Positions 48,401 through 52,950 of a stretch of 64,000 nucleotides of DNA are shown here, one piece after another. Position numbers and translations under genes: made by a program. Below the pieces are notes generated by a model. The model saw nothing but the letters and a program-made list of their open reading frames with translations, did not search any database and was not told the DNA's origin. Positions within the stretch are counted from its first letter, which is position 1. Each line of letters opens with the position of its first letter. This DNA is from Tachypleus tridentatus (taxonomy: Eukaryota > Arthropoda > Merostomata > Xiphosura > Limulidae), in the NCBI RefSeq assembly GCF_004210375.1, contig NC_134837.1, forward strand, positions 19,105,586-19,169,585. The letters run 5' to 3'.

Positions 48401-51400
48401 AGTTTGTTTGGTGCATATGATGTTTATTGTTCTTGTTTTATTTTTTATTGTTTAGTTTAGTACAAAGTCTTTCAATTATAACAATATTGGCAGTATCAGT
48501 TATTTTACAGCTGATGTTACATCCATAAATAATACATATTATTTCATATTTATATCTTACATTGTTTCAATAAAACAAGCTTTTACAAATAATTTGCATT
48601 CTATATCAAATATTCAAATTATTGCCTAAGCTTTAGAAATATTTCCCAGCAAGTTTTCAAAATTTACTTTCTTAAAAGGCACGAGTATGTATATTGATTA
48701 TATGCTGTATGTTTCATTGAAAAGAAAATTCTATAAATGGAGAATTGCTGCACTGAGATAAAGAAAAAGATGAACATAGGTGATTACTGTTAGTGAATAC
48801 TAAATAACATGAAACTAGCCTCTGGTACAAGACATGTTTAGTGCAATAAAACCTTGTAATGTCTTACTGACTTAAACCAAGAGCATAGGATTCTCTGGAT
48901 ATAGACTAAACAGATGTTTTTTTTAAGTTCTTAAGTTAATACGTACAAAATGTTCCTTCCAACTTCAATTAGAATTCAGATACGACTAACAAAAATTCTC
49001 TGGACGTATATTGACCAGGTAATCTTTGAGTTCTTACGTTAACATAAATAAAGATTGATCGCATTAACTTTAAGAGGTTAATGACAAATACCTGTACGAT
49101 AAGAAACTTTATATAAATATCTTCAAGTATGTTGAAAATACTGAAATATGCGACGTAAGAATAAATTAAGTTGATCTAATTGTTGCATTTTATTTTTCCA
49201 AATTATAGTTAATTAGAAATGGAATTTCTTTGTCTTAGTTTTGAAGTATTAATTACTTGCAAAATGTATGCATTACTGTGAAAAGTGAACTTCTCATTTT
49301 GGTTTTGGTTTTGCTGGGAGTTAAATAATATTGGAAAATTATAGCATTTAAACATTTTCTGTTTTATTTTATAAAGTCTCATTGTATGATACTGTTGTTA
49401 GGTTGCTCATAGACCATAGATGTGTAAAAATAGGCGGTGAACTGCTCAGTTGAATTAGTTAAAAAATTCATTAGAAGTCTAATTTGAATCTATCTGTTAT
49501 GACATTACTGAATGTTTGACCAAAGTTTTCACATTCCAGGGAGCCCTTACATTAGCCTACTTATCCACAGTACAAGTGTACACACTTATCAACTATGTCA
49601 CATTCAGTGAGGCATTCTTTGTGATGTTTTCTGTGGCAGGCTTGTTGTGGTTGAGACAAAAACGACCAAATCTGAAACGGCCCATAAAGGTATTACAAAA
49701 CAGCAATTATTGACAAAGCTTGTTTGTGTCCTAATTTGTATTTCAATTTTATAATCTATTAGAGATTGAAAAGCATATTTATATAATATTATTCATTAAT
49801 ATGTTGTATTTTAACATTTGACACTAGATGTTACTTTGTTTGTCTAAAATAATGAGGGTTTAAAAAGTAGCAGGTATATAATTACCTGTGGAAAATAAGT
49901 GAAAAAAGTAATAAAATGGACTGAATTTTATTTTATATGTTGAAAGTAATTGTAATAAAAGGAAAAGAACAAATGCTAAAAGTTATTATGTTCGTTGAAA
50001 ATAAGTAAGGAAAAACTAGGAGATAAGGCATTTTATCTGTTGAAAGTAAGTAAAAATGTAGGAGACCAGATACTGCATGTTGTATTGTATGTTGAAAGTA
50101 ATTAAGACAAAAATACGAAACTAGTAAGTTATGGAAGAACTGTAAATATCTGAAAATATGCATTTTCAAATACTTAGGAATAAGAAAGCTTTAAAATATG
50201 TTGTGCAACCATATTCTACCATCCATAAGTTGTTAAATAGATATGAATTATCATGGTGGCAACACATAGTGCAAGGTGTCTAATGATACCTTCTTCTAGT
50301 TATTTTCAGCCCTATGCTCTTTTGTTACGTGATGTTTTCTACCCCCTGAGGATATTTCAGCGCTGTACCTTGAGCCTGGCTTGAACAAGTCAAAACTGGG
50401 ATATCTTTTCCTGGCCTGACTATGGTGCAAGCTAAAACTGATAGCTGGCCAATGATCTGTCAAGGGACAGAGGTAATGCCATCCATTGGACAAAGAATGC
50501 TAGGTGATGTTTGAAATCTAGGCATGCTTTCTTTGTTTAGTACTACATACTTGGCTTTTATCATGACTAATGTGACAAAAATTCATCTTGTGATGGAAAG
50601 TTGGTGAGCAATTTACTGATCTAATAGAAGCAATCATTGACTTGTCTGTGGAGTTACATACACACACATAATGTTTTTTTATGTTGTGTCTAAATATCAT
50701 ATTTACTATCATTTAAATGTGTTCAATCTGTGTATATTTTACACAACTTAAAATTCAATCAAGTTATCATCCACAGAACACCTTTTATTTTTTGGTCGAA
50801 TCTGCTGTTATTTGCAGGTTTGCCTGTCTGTTATTTGTCAGGAAATTGGCTTTGGCTGAAAATACATCAGAAACAGATAATTGTTCTTTGTAGAAGTTGC
50901 TTTTCAATTTTAAGCTGCTGTTTTATTTGGAGCATATTCATAAAAAATTATTGTGAATTTTATGGATTTGTACTGGAAAACGAATAAACTTCTGTTTTTT
51001 TAATTCTAGTAATTGGAGGTTTGTGAATAAATAGTTTTTACTTTTGTTAAATTAAAATTAATAATATTTTTTATTCTTTGATGGGTGTTGTTTAAATTTC
51101 ACTACAGGTAAACCTTATACTACCTGTGTTATTTTTTGTCATTTGTGCATTCCTGACGTTTCTGCCATTCTACGTTAATCCTTGGGAGACGGGTATTGGA
51201 GCCATCATTATGCTATCAGGAATCCCCGTTTACTTTTTTACAATTTACTGGAAGAATAAGCCCAATTGTTACAAACGTCTCATCGGTAGGTGGCGTATTA
51301 GGTTGTATTGTAAATTATTTTATCAATCAAAAAACATTATTTATATCTTGCAGCTTTATTTATATAGTGACTTGCTCATGTATTTTGCTGATAGCATTGT

Positions 51401-52950
51401 ATTCGTAACTGTTAAATATTTGTTAGGGGTGTAGTAGATATGATATGTATTTAAACATTGATGTCATTGTGCGATAATTATTTAGATACCAAAGTTTTGC
51501 CAATAGTTTGTTACAAAGTTTGACAATCTTATCTATAATTTATTATCTATATTACTAACGTTATCTCATTTAAGTACTTCATGCTTTATAGTAGTCTCAA
51601 ATTCTCTAGTTTAATCAACTATATGGCAGTTAGGTAGAGAAAGAAAATAAAAATAAAGTTAATATTTATGTTATTTTTATTTGTCATAAAAATAAAAGAA
51701 ATGAAGATAATGCGTTGTACTGAGTACTCATCTTCCTGTAGTGAATTATTAACTTTTTAGCACAAATACTTTATTTGAAATTCTGATTTTGTTCGTTATA
51801 AAGACTTGTAATGTTTAATGAAAACTTGCCAAATGTTGGGAAGATACATAAATTGTATTTGACAATATATCAATACAATTGTGTTGCAGCTTCACAATAC
51901 AATACATTTTTAATATTGATTTAATAAAGTTATTGTGGTTATTCTATTTTACAATGTATAATTACCTTCCAGTGAAAATTACCATGTACATTATTGACAA
52001 CACATGCATGTTGTTTTTTACATGATTAATGTTGTCATATTTTTGAAAGTTGAGGATACCTGTTTTAGGGTGGAACTAATGAACAATATAAGATTGTTCA
52101 ATGGTTGTATTCAAAAGCTTTATGACATGATAAATATTAACTAATAGTTTTTAAGTATTTTTCATTGGCTACGGCATGATTCTAACAATATGAATTCTAT
52201 CAATATAGATCTTTCATAAATTATGAAGAATACTACACTTCAAAGGTTTGAAGTCAAGAATTTTGAAAACATTTTTGAGCAAAATGTTTTGATACAAATT
52301 AGTTCCAATTATTATTTATATATATATATATATATATATGCACTAATTAAGCCAAGTTTGAAAACTAATTAAGACTAGTTTATTTATTGTTAGTTGCTAG
52401 CAGAAACTGGCATAATCCTCATACCTGTCTTAAATAAAACTTTTAATGAGCTATGAATGGTCTTACCTTGAAAATAAACAGGTATTAAAACCTTTCAATT
52501 AGAGGTTGATTGTCAATCTTTCATATTACAACAGCAATATACTATTTATTTTCAAAGTTACGTTTCTATAAAAGTTACTTTAATTCTTTTGCATAAGTCA
52601 ACCTAGTCTAGTTAACATTTGTTCAAAAGTAGAGGATATATATATATTGAACACTAGATGGAACTACTGTTTAAGATATTTAATAATACCTTCTAATAAT
52701 ACAGCTGGTACTGTATTAGTTAATAAAGAAAAAAAAAAGTTTATTTGATTTATATATTTCTTCATGTAAAATAGGAATGAAAATAATGCAACTTCTTTGT
52801 ATTTTAAAATGTATATTTATTTTTATAAACCTGTCATTAATTACTGTTAGTCATCATTAAAACATTTCTTTATTTCTACATCCAGGAGGAATAACAACTT
52901 TCATTCAAAAACTACTAGTCAGTGAACTTGAAAACGGAAAATTTGAATGA
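8955..52950 (+). CDS. SLC7-family light-chain amino-acid transporter, complete gene of 10 coding exons
   Basis: Join: 8955-9441, 33245-33370, 33891-33990, 35876-35920, 40064-40187, 40715-40818, 46747-46843, 49540-49689, 51108-51285, 52886-52950. The sum is 1476 nt, exactly 491 codons plus TGA, and every intron is GT-AG with matching phase. The product should be a 12-helix exchanger of large neutral (LAT) or neutral/cationic (y+LAT) amino acids in the plasma membrane, paired with a 4F2hc-type heavy chain. Visible landmarks: GSGIF at residues 48-52 (unwound TM1), Cys147 in FPDCAPP (heavy-chain disulfide position in LAT1/LAT2), F233, W238 and Y240 in [15 protein letters not shown] (equivalent to LAT1 F252, W257, Y259), [12 protein letters not shown] near 327-338, and RPIK at 408-411. 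W-N rather than W-D after the glycine, and the NAVAVTFGE stretch, lean towards LAT2. Other stretches resemble y+LAT, so I give no symbol. The length is slightly below vertebrate LATs (about 505-535 residues) because of a short C-tail. Confidence 0.93.
9442..14084 (+). other. First 4.6 kb of intron 1, repeat-poor
   Basis: Very AT-rich intron with an (AAT)n run at 11655-11673 and a short CA tract near 12640. No SINE and no conserved coding; the short open frames near 12250-12800 have no recognisable content. The stretch 13055-13200 resembles 30357-30540. Confidence 0.6.
13055..13200. repeat. Low-copy repeat (pair with 30357-30540)
   Basis: Shared anchors: AATAACAGGAG(A/G)TTCA, then TTTGAGTAACTGA-like text, GAATG(G/A)AATA and GTGTGTGTGCTTGC/TGTACTTGCTA. 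Moderately diverged; nature unknown. Confidence 0.45.
14085..14560. repeat. HR element P2, inverted pair split by a SINE-A
   Basis: Left arm 14085-14180 (GGAACCCACTTCAAG ... GGTGGTATGGGTAATAAA ... AAAATAAAGTGCAGAACT). Right part 14446-14560 begins TTAACCTGAAGATGACCTAA and TAAGGTGGAAACGTCG, then the inverted arm GTTCTGTACTTTATTTTAAT ... CATACCAGCCGTCTTGA. The SINE-A at 14181-14437 lies between them. Confidence 0.8.
14181..14437 (-). repeat. SINE-A copy nested in an HR element
   Basis: Complete body; part of the tRNA head is shortened (GAGTCGCACGCTTGGCCATAAG). Target duplication GCAGAACT at 14173-14180 and 14438-14445. The SINE is therefore younger than the P2 element it splits. Confidence 0.9.
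14600..14834 (+). repeat. SINE-A copy, 5'-truncated
   Basis: Begins inside box B (CATTCGAATCCCCG) and runs to AAATCAAACAAACAAAC. The loss of the tRNA start fits incomplete reverse transcription. Confidence 0.85.
14835..15552. other. Intron 1, unannotated
   Basis: AT-rich. Nothing recognised. Confidence 0.5.
15553..15828 (+). repeat. SINE-A copy
   Basis: Full length from GGCCTGGTATGGCCAGATGG to AAATTCAAAAACAAACAAA. No target duplication picked out. Confidence 0.9.
15829..16795. other. Intron 1, unannotated, with a G+C-richer patch
   Basis: 16440-16660 is less AT-rich and carries short C and G runs (CGGGGGGTAA, TTAACCCCCCATC). On its reverse strand it weakly resembles 19470-19570 (both have GCCACGAAAA after a G-rich stretch). 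No coding assignment. Confidence 0.35.
16796..17063 (+). repeat. SINE-A copy
   Basis: Full length, GGCCTGGCATAACCAGGTGG to AAATTCAAAACAAACC. A possible duplication AAAGTGA lies on both sides (near 16786 and 17069). Confidence 0.88.
17153..17423 (-). repeat. SINE-A copy with 12-bp target duplication
   Basis: AAATTATAAGTC at 17141-17152 and 17424-17435 flanks the element exactly. A short internal deletion removes GACCCTCAG in the head. Confidence 0.92.
17730..17930. repeat. Member of a diverged segmental pair (with 22660-22870)
   Basis: Shared anchors: AGGCTTGAAAAT, ATCTTTACATTT/ATCTTTGCATTT, AGATTCA/TGATTCA, AGAATAAATTTT, AATGTCAC(G/A)TGTTTTTCA. More matches follow at 18500-18620, 19170-19240 and 19840-19930. 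Confidence 0.5.
17977..18188 (-). repeat. SINE-A copy, 5'-truncated, with 14-bp target duplication
   Basis: ATAACAAATGAACT at 17963-17976 and 18189-18202 bounds it perfectly. The head stops inside the box B region (CAACGGGG), a textbook 5' truncation by target-primed reverse transcription. Confidence 0.93.
18203..19580. other. Intron 1, unannotated apart from segmental similarity
   Basis: 18500-18620 and 19170-19240 match 23190-23290 and 22905-22985 (GAAGTTTCGTGT, then CGAGTACAAAAG, CAACATC). 19235-19438 is an open frame of 67 codons, proline-rich, with no recognised family. A run of G lies at 19479-19487. Confidence 0.4.
19581..19713 (-). repeat. SINE-B copy, diverged
   Basis: Reverse orientation: TTTAAGCACATAACTACATG tail, GGGCTATCTGTGCT, AAACCTGGTTTCTAGCGCTG, GTAAGTCCGC. 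Confidence 0.75.
19947..20137. repeat. HR element P2, inverted pair with 15-bp target duplication
   Basis: ACAATATTAATAATA at 19932-19946 and 20138-20152 flanks it perfectly. Left arm GATGACGAGAAACCCACTTG ... AGACGGCTGGTATGG ... TAAAGTACAGAACAACG. The core CCGAAGATGACTTAATGAGG lies near 20045. Right arm TTCTGTACTTTATTG ... CCATGCCAACCATCTTGA. Its 191-bp length is close to two arms of the P1b size. Confidence 0.85.
20245..20447 (+). repeat. SINE-A copy, 3'-truncated
   Basis: Starts GGCCCGGCATGGCCAGGTGG and stops after CTTCCCTCTAGTCTTA. The 3' tail is missing, so this copy was cut after insertion or is a rearranged piece. Confidence 0.88.
20690..21150. repeat. Intron-1 copy of the segment found upstream of exon 1
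   Basis: Collinear with 8010-8660. A SINE-A begins at 21177 just past its right end. No sequence resembling coding exon 1 follows, so any duplicated exon has been lost or was never included. Confidence 0.6.
21177..21425 (+). repeat. SINE-A copy, subfamily with CTCGAGTAGCTTTGTGCGAAA tail
   Basis: Complete but missing the GGGGCGTTATAATG block (CGCCCTTTGTGTTAGTCAACC). The tail variant GCACAGATAGCCC ... TTTGTGCG is shared with 32918 and 39152. Confidence 0.88.
21426..21887. other. Intron 1, with a 40-bp SINE-A tail fragment
   Basis: 21716-21756 is only the SINE-A 3' end (CAGATAGCCCTCGAGTAGCT to AAATTAAAAAAA), forward. The rest is unannotated; 21783-21862 is purine-rich (GGAGGAAGAGG, GAGAGAGAGG). 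Confidence 0.55.
21888..21990 (+). repeat. SINE-B copy, diverged
   Basis: TGTGTCTGCATACTTACAAC, GAAACCGGATTTTGATAACC, GTGGTGGGCAGAGCACAGAT, then tail AGCTTTGTGCTTAAATTC. A short deletion removes the AGCCCATTGTG part. Confidence 0.8.
21991..23337. other. Intron 1 segment with the second copy of a diverged duplication
   Basis: 22660-22870, 22905-22985, 23020-23110 and 23190-23290 match pieces of 17730-19930, in a different order (1-3-4-2). 22441-22455 is a (GT)n run. No coding signal. Confidence 0.45.
23338..23540 (-). repeat. SINE-A copy lacking its 3' tail
   Basis: Runs from GTAAGGCTAGATGGAAGGCA to the head GGCCATGCCG. The GCTTTGCGCG tail is absent. Confidence 0.85.
23541..24699. other. Intron 1, unannotated
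   Basis: AT-rich. It may include the 3' untranslated end of the LINE fragment that starts at about 24700, but no boundary is visible. Confidence 0.4.
24700..26042 (-). pseudogene. Jockey-clade LINE reverse transcriptase, 5'-truncated and frameshifted
   Basis: On the minus strand the RT domain reads in order: [10 protein letters not shown] linker (about 25980), [20 protein letters not shown] (about 25780), [39 protein letters not shown] (about 25540), then after a frameshift [16 protein letters not shown] (about 25350), the catalytic QFADDVAVW (about 25260), [13 protein letters not shown], then [12 protein letters not shown] towards 24870. Motif order is that of a Jockey-like non-LTR RT. Conserved residues remain but frameshifts make it inactive. 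A SINE-A cuts it at the upstream end. Confidence 0.85.
26055..26327 (-). repeat. SINE-A copy inserted next to or into the LINE, 12-bp target duplication
   Basis: CTAACGCATGTG at 26043-26054 and 26328-26339 flanks it perfectly. Confidence 0.93.
26340..27186. other. Intron 1, unannotated
   Basis: It may contain further decayed LINE sequence immediately after the SINE, but no conserved motif was found. Confidence 0.4.
27191..27431. mobile_element. piggyBac-type MITE, 241 bp
   Basis: Flanked by TTAA at 27187-27190 and 27432-27435. Terminal inverted repeats: CCTGTTGACTGCC at the left and CCTGTTCAGTGCC read inward from the right. Near the right end there is a direct repeat, CTCGTCCGTGGCACTG (about 27368) and CTCGTCTACGGCACTG (about 27410). 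TTAA targets and CC-starting ends fit the piggyBac superfamily. No transposase coding is present. Confidence 0.75.
27436..28501. other. Intron 1, unannotated
   Basis: A (CA)n run lies at 27530-27547. Open frames are chance only. Confidence 0.45.
28741..29240 (-). pseudogene. C-terminal fragment of a Tigger/jerky-type transposase, split by a SINE
   Basis: Minus-strand frames read [19 protein letters not shown] before the SINE-C and [15 protein letters not shown] ... [22 protein letters not shown] after it, ending at a stop. Acidic stretches followed by a short helix and a final K-Q-x-x-L-x-x-F-F-K are typical of the end of CENP-B/jerky/Tigger transposases. The catalytic DDE core is absent. 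Confidence 0.6.
28967..29080 (+). repeat. SINE-C copy nested in the Tigger-like element
   Basis: Target duplication CTCTCATACTG (28956-28966) / CTCTCACACTG (29081-29091), 11 bp with one change. Full SINE-C with CTATAAGAAAAACA tail. Confidence 0.88.
29861..30136 (+). repeat. SINE-A copy
   Basis: Full length, GGCCCAGCATGGCCACGTGG to GATATTCAAAACAAACC, immediately followed by a SINE-B. Confidence 0.9.
30139..30262 (+). repeat. SINE-B copy abutting a SINE-A
   Basis: Close to consensus, with intact box A (GTGGCTCAGCGGTA) and box B (GGGTTTCGATACCC). Head-to-tail with the preceding SINE-A, whose (CAAAC) tail probably served as the target. Confidence 0.9.
30263..30710. other. Intron 1, with low-copy repeat 30357-30540
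   Basis: 30357-30540 is the partner of 13055-13200. No coding. Confidence 0.45.
30711..30922 (+). repeat. SINE-A copy, 3'-truncated
   Basis: CTTGACCAGGTGGTTAAGGC to CTTACACTTCAAAATTGCG; tail lost. Confidence 0.87.
30923..31693. other. Intron 1, unannotated
   Basis: A 60-codon open frame (to 31103) has no recognised content. 31595-31640 has a diverged inverted counterpart at about 31975-32025, around the SINE-A between them. Confidence 0.4.
31694..31920 (-). repeat. SINE-A copy, 5'-truncated
   Basis: Tail and body intact; ends in the head at CTCAGATTTCGAGTCGA, with the block between AACTCTT and ACCAACAAAT shortened. Confidence 0.85.
32043..32155 (-). repeat. SINE-C copy
   Basis: GTTTTCTTATAGCAAAGCCA, GGGCTATCTGCTGAG, GGGGAATCGAACCCTGATTT, GTTACCGCTGTACCA. 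No target duplication found. Confidence 0.85.
32208..32474 (+). repeat. SINE-A copy
   Basis: Full head (GGCCCGGCGTCGGCATGACA) to TTTCAAAAACAAAAA tail; some of the CTCGTGTAGC tail is deleted. Confidence 0.88.
32755..32915. repeat. Low-copy repeat (partners at 60215-60310 and 60335-60480)
   Basis: TCCCCACGTTCCCCAAGGGG, then GGGATGAAAA, and ACAGACATTGAATCTTGTTT near the right end. The partners have TCCCCGGGCTCCCAAAGGGG and ACAGACACTGAATCTTATTA. Family not identified. Confidence 0.5.
32918..33188 (+). repeat. SINE-A, GCGCGTAAGGCG subfamily, just before exon 2
   Basis: TGTTTTATTGAT at 32906-32917 and 33189-33200 is a perfect 12-bp duplication. The diagnostic head is CCAAGCGCGTAAGGCG(C/T)GCG with CGCGCTAAACATG, shared with the copy at 39152. 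The right duplication ends 27 bp before the presumed branch-point A of exon 2. Confidence 0.94.
33245..33370 (+). CDS. Transporter exon 2 (residues 163-204)
   Basis: It encodes [25 protein letters not shown] followed by a hydrophobic helix ending GLVHIGMG. Acceptor TTTCTTTGTAG ends at 33244; a branch-point-like TTAAC lies at 33224-33228. The donor is GTAAGT at 33371 in phase 1. A SINE-A insertion ends only 44 bp before the exon once its target duplication is counted. Confidence 0.93.
33371..33890 (+). other. Intron 2
   Basis: 520 bp, AT-rich, no repeat recognised. Confidence 0.85.
33891..33990 (+). CDS. Transporter exon 3 (residues 205-237)
   Basis: It encodes the extracellular loop [17 protein letters not shown] and TM6 up to FSYSG, with the phenylalanine that lines the substrate site in LAT1 (F233 here). 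The acceptor has a run of Ts before CAG at 33890; the donor is GTATGT at 33991, phase 2. The Trp codon 238 is split across the intron. Confidence 0.92.
33991..35875 (+). other. Intron 3
   Basis: 1885 bp, AT-rich, no repeat recognised. Confidence 0.85.
35876..35920 (+). CDS. Transporter exon 4, a 45-nt exon (residues 238-252)
   Basis: It encodes [14 protein letters not shown], one of the most conserved stretches of the SLC7 light chains (end of TM6 and the following loop). The acceptor is TTTTTTTATAG, ending at 35875; the donor is GTGAGT at 35921. It enters and leaves in phase 2, so skipping it would keep frame but delete part of the substrate-gating segment. Confidence 0.92.
   Translation, partial: ELLEFCYRRIERSL
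37180..37440 (-). pseudogene. Ty3/gypsy-like integrase C-terminal remnant
   Basis: The minus strand reads [20 protein letters not shown] then LRPEDKV and a stop, followed by [20 protein letters not shown]. This fits the gypsy integrase end (S-x-L-M-F-G-R-E-L-x-x-P-L-D-L-L-Y, then an acidic linker and Y-V-x-x-L helix). Neighbouring minus-strand frames (36735-36956; about 37850-38030, with [20 protein letters not shown]) look protein-like but could not be assigned. Broken by stops. Based on motif memory only. Confidence 0.5.
38589..38752. repeat. HR element P2 with 8-bp target duplication
   Basis: GCCTATTG at 38581-38588 and 38753-38760. Left arm ATGACTGGTATGGGTATTAA ... AATAAAGCA, decayed centre (ATGAAAGTCAAAATGTTG), right arm TTCTCTGCTTTATTAG ... 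ACTTCAAGTGGGTTTCTTGC. Confidence 0.75.
39152..39424 (+). repeat. SINE-A, GCGCGTAAGGCG subfamily, with 10-bp target duplication
   Basis: TGCATTAAAA at 39142-39151 and 39425-39434. Same head variant as the copy before exon 2, and the same tail (GCACAGATAGCCCTCGAGTA, GTGCGAAATTCC). Confidence 0.93.
40064..40187 (+). CDS. Transporter exon 5 (residues 253-294)
   Basis: It encodes [15 protein letters not shown]7, and the loop [14 protein letters not shown]. The acceptor is TTTTGTTAG, ending at 40063; the donor is GTAAGC at 40188, phase 0. An open frame runs on into the intron for a further 27 codons, a shadow rather than an alternative end. Confidence 0.92.
40188..40714 (+). other. Intron 5
   Basis: 527 bp, AT-rich, no repeat recognised. 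Confidence 0.85.
40715..40818 (+). CDS. Transporter exon 6 (residues 295-328)
   Basis: It encodes [20 protein letters not shown], then [14 protein letters not shown], i.e. TM8 and its cytoplasmic end, the part that looks most like LAT2. The acceptor is TTTCATAG, ending at 40714; the donor is AG|GTATGA at 40819, phase 2. Confidence 0.93.
41360..42150 (+). pseudogene. LINE gag-like ORF1 remnant
   Basis: Frames reading [20 protein letters not shown] (about 41449) and then [20 protein letters not shown] ... [20 protein letters not shown] ... [10 protein letters not shown] ... [17 protein letters not shown] (about 41600-42020) match the gag-like first protein of Jockey-related elements: an RNA-recognition-like fold whose PYIPNP end normally leads into CCHC zinc knuckles. 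The knuckles are not legible here. Frames are broken. Confidence 0.6.
42151..43560 (+). pseudogene. LINE reverse transcriptase remnant, frameshifted
   Basis: In order: [20 protein letters not shown] (about 42336), [20 protein letters not shown] (about 42468), [17 protein letters not shown] (about 42615), then [12 protein letters not shown] (about 42711), [20 protein letters not shown] (about 42884), the catalytic [10 protein letters not shown] (about 42980), and [14 protein letters not shown] (about 43204). The A-motif Asp and YVDD pair are legible but stops and frame changes exclude function. The gag-like block runs almost directly into the RT linker, with no endonuclease domain. Confidence 0.8.
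43561..44640 (+). pseudogene. LINE RNase H and C-terminal zinc region remnant
   Basis: [20 protein letters not shown] (about 43857), then [14 protein letters not shown] (about 43964) and [13 protein letters not shown] (about 44034) are the D-E-D blocks of RNase H. Further on, FWIPGHIGI (about 44154) and [20 protein letters not shown] (about 44450) are the usual end of RNase H and the C-terminal zinc-binding motif. RNase H suggests the I/Loa/R1-Jockey side of the LINE tree. The 3' end is taken as about 44640 from loss of similarity to a coding frame, not from a seen tail. Confidence 0.7.
45302..45886. repeat. 39-bp minisatellite, 15 units
   Basis: Fifteen exact-length 39-bp units (585 bp) containing TATGGAGTAACAATCATATT and ACTACATAATGATCACTC. 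Variants are limited to CTCTTAT/CTCATAT and CATAAT/CATACT. Because 39 is a multiple of three and the unit has no stop in one frame, it reads as a 13-residue peptide repeat ([13 protein letters not shown]), but there is no ATG in that frame. Very recent array by its homogeneity. Confidence 0.97.
46747..46843 (+). CDS. Transporter exon 7 (residues 329-361)
   Basis: It encodes [19 protein letters not shown], then the loop [14 protein letters not shown]. The acceptor is TTACTTTCAG, ending at 46746; the donor is GTAAGT at 46844, phase 0. The upstream intron 6 holds both the LINE remnant and the 39-bp minisatellite. Confidence 0.93.
46938..47189 (+). repeat. Diverged SINE sharing the SINE-A central domain
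   Basis: A tRNA-like start (TACCTAGTGGTTAATGTACC), then GTAGTCTCAGAGTTGGTGGTGGGT ... AGCCACTTTTCCTCTCATTC in the position of the SINE-A core (GTAGCCCAAGAGTTGGCGGTGGGT ... AGCTGCCTTCCCTCTAGTC), and a tail GGCTTTGGGCAAATATATTA then AACAAAC. Only the centre is well kept, so this is an old copy or a separate family with a common central domain. Confidence 0.6.
47442..48050. mobile_element. Possible pogo/Tigger-like 5' end
   Basis: TA followed by CAGTAAAATCTCACTTAGCA and CCACC resembles the terminus type of the 28502 element (CAGTAAAACCT...). No matching right end or transposase was found, so the extent is a guess. Confidence 0.3.
48077..48348 (-). repeat. SINE-A copy with ~15-bp target duplication
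   Basis: CATAAAACATAAACTA (48061-48076) and CATAAACATAAACTA (48349-48363), differing by one A. It is the last SINE-A before a ~12.5-kb SINE-A-free stretch. Confidence 0.9.
49540..49689 (+). CDS. Transporter exon 8 (residues 362-411)
   Basis: It encodes [22 protein letters not shown]10, then [16 protein letters not shown], the basic loop that is near-invariant in LAT proteins (R/K-x-P-x-x-x-RPIK). The acceptor is CACATTCCAG, ending at 49539; the donor is GTATTA at 49690, phase 0. Confidence 0.92.
49690..51107 (+). other. Intron 8
   Basis: 1418 bp. 49880-50160 has an irregular internal repeat of GTTGAAAGTAAGTAA-like words (GTTGAAAGTAATTG near 49939, GTTGAAAATAAGTAAGG near 49994, GTTGAAAGTAAGTAAAA near 50039, GTTGAAAGTAATTAAG near 50092): a decayed tandem repeat of about 45-55 bp. 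Otherwise nothing. Confidence 0.6.
51108..51285 (+). CDS. Transporter exon 9 (residues 412-470)
   Basis: It encodes [16 protein letters not shown], the loop [14 protein letters not shown]12 [16 protein letters not shown] and [11 protein letters not shown]. These match the last two helices and the W-K-N-K-P motif of LAT1. The acceptor is TTCACTACAG, ending at 51107; the donor is G|GTAGGT at 51286, phase 1. Confidence 0.92.
51286..52885 (+). other. Intron 9
   Basis: 1600 bp, AT-rich, with a (TA)n microsatellite at 52317-52339. No repeat of a named family. Confidence 0.85.
52886..52950 (+). CDS. Transporter exon 10, C-terminal end and stop
   Basis: It encodes [21 protein letters not shown] then TGA (52948-52950). 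The acceptor is CTACATCCAG, ending at 52885. ITTFIQKLL aligns with the amphipathic helix after TM12 in LAT1/LAT2, which supports this as the true last exon. The cytoplasmic tail is then only about a dozen residues, shorter than in vertebrate LAT2. Confidence 0.85.

Larger units (their letters stand above)
46844..49539 (+). other. Intron 7
   Basis: 2696 bp. Contains an old SINE relative (46938-47189), a (TA)n run at 47416-47437, a possible DNA-transposon end at 47442 and a SINE-A at 48077. The remainder, 48364-49539, is plain AT-rich DNA. Confidence 0.8.

Noticed and set aside
47416-52339. (TA)n tracts at 47416 and 52317
   Set aside because: Simple microsatellites without further structure.
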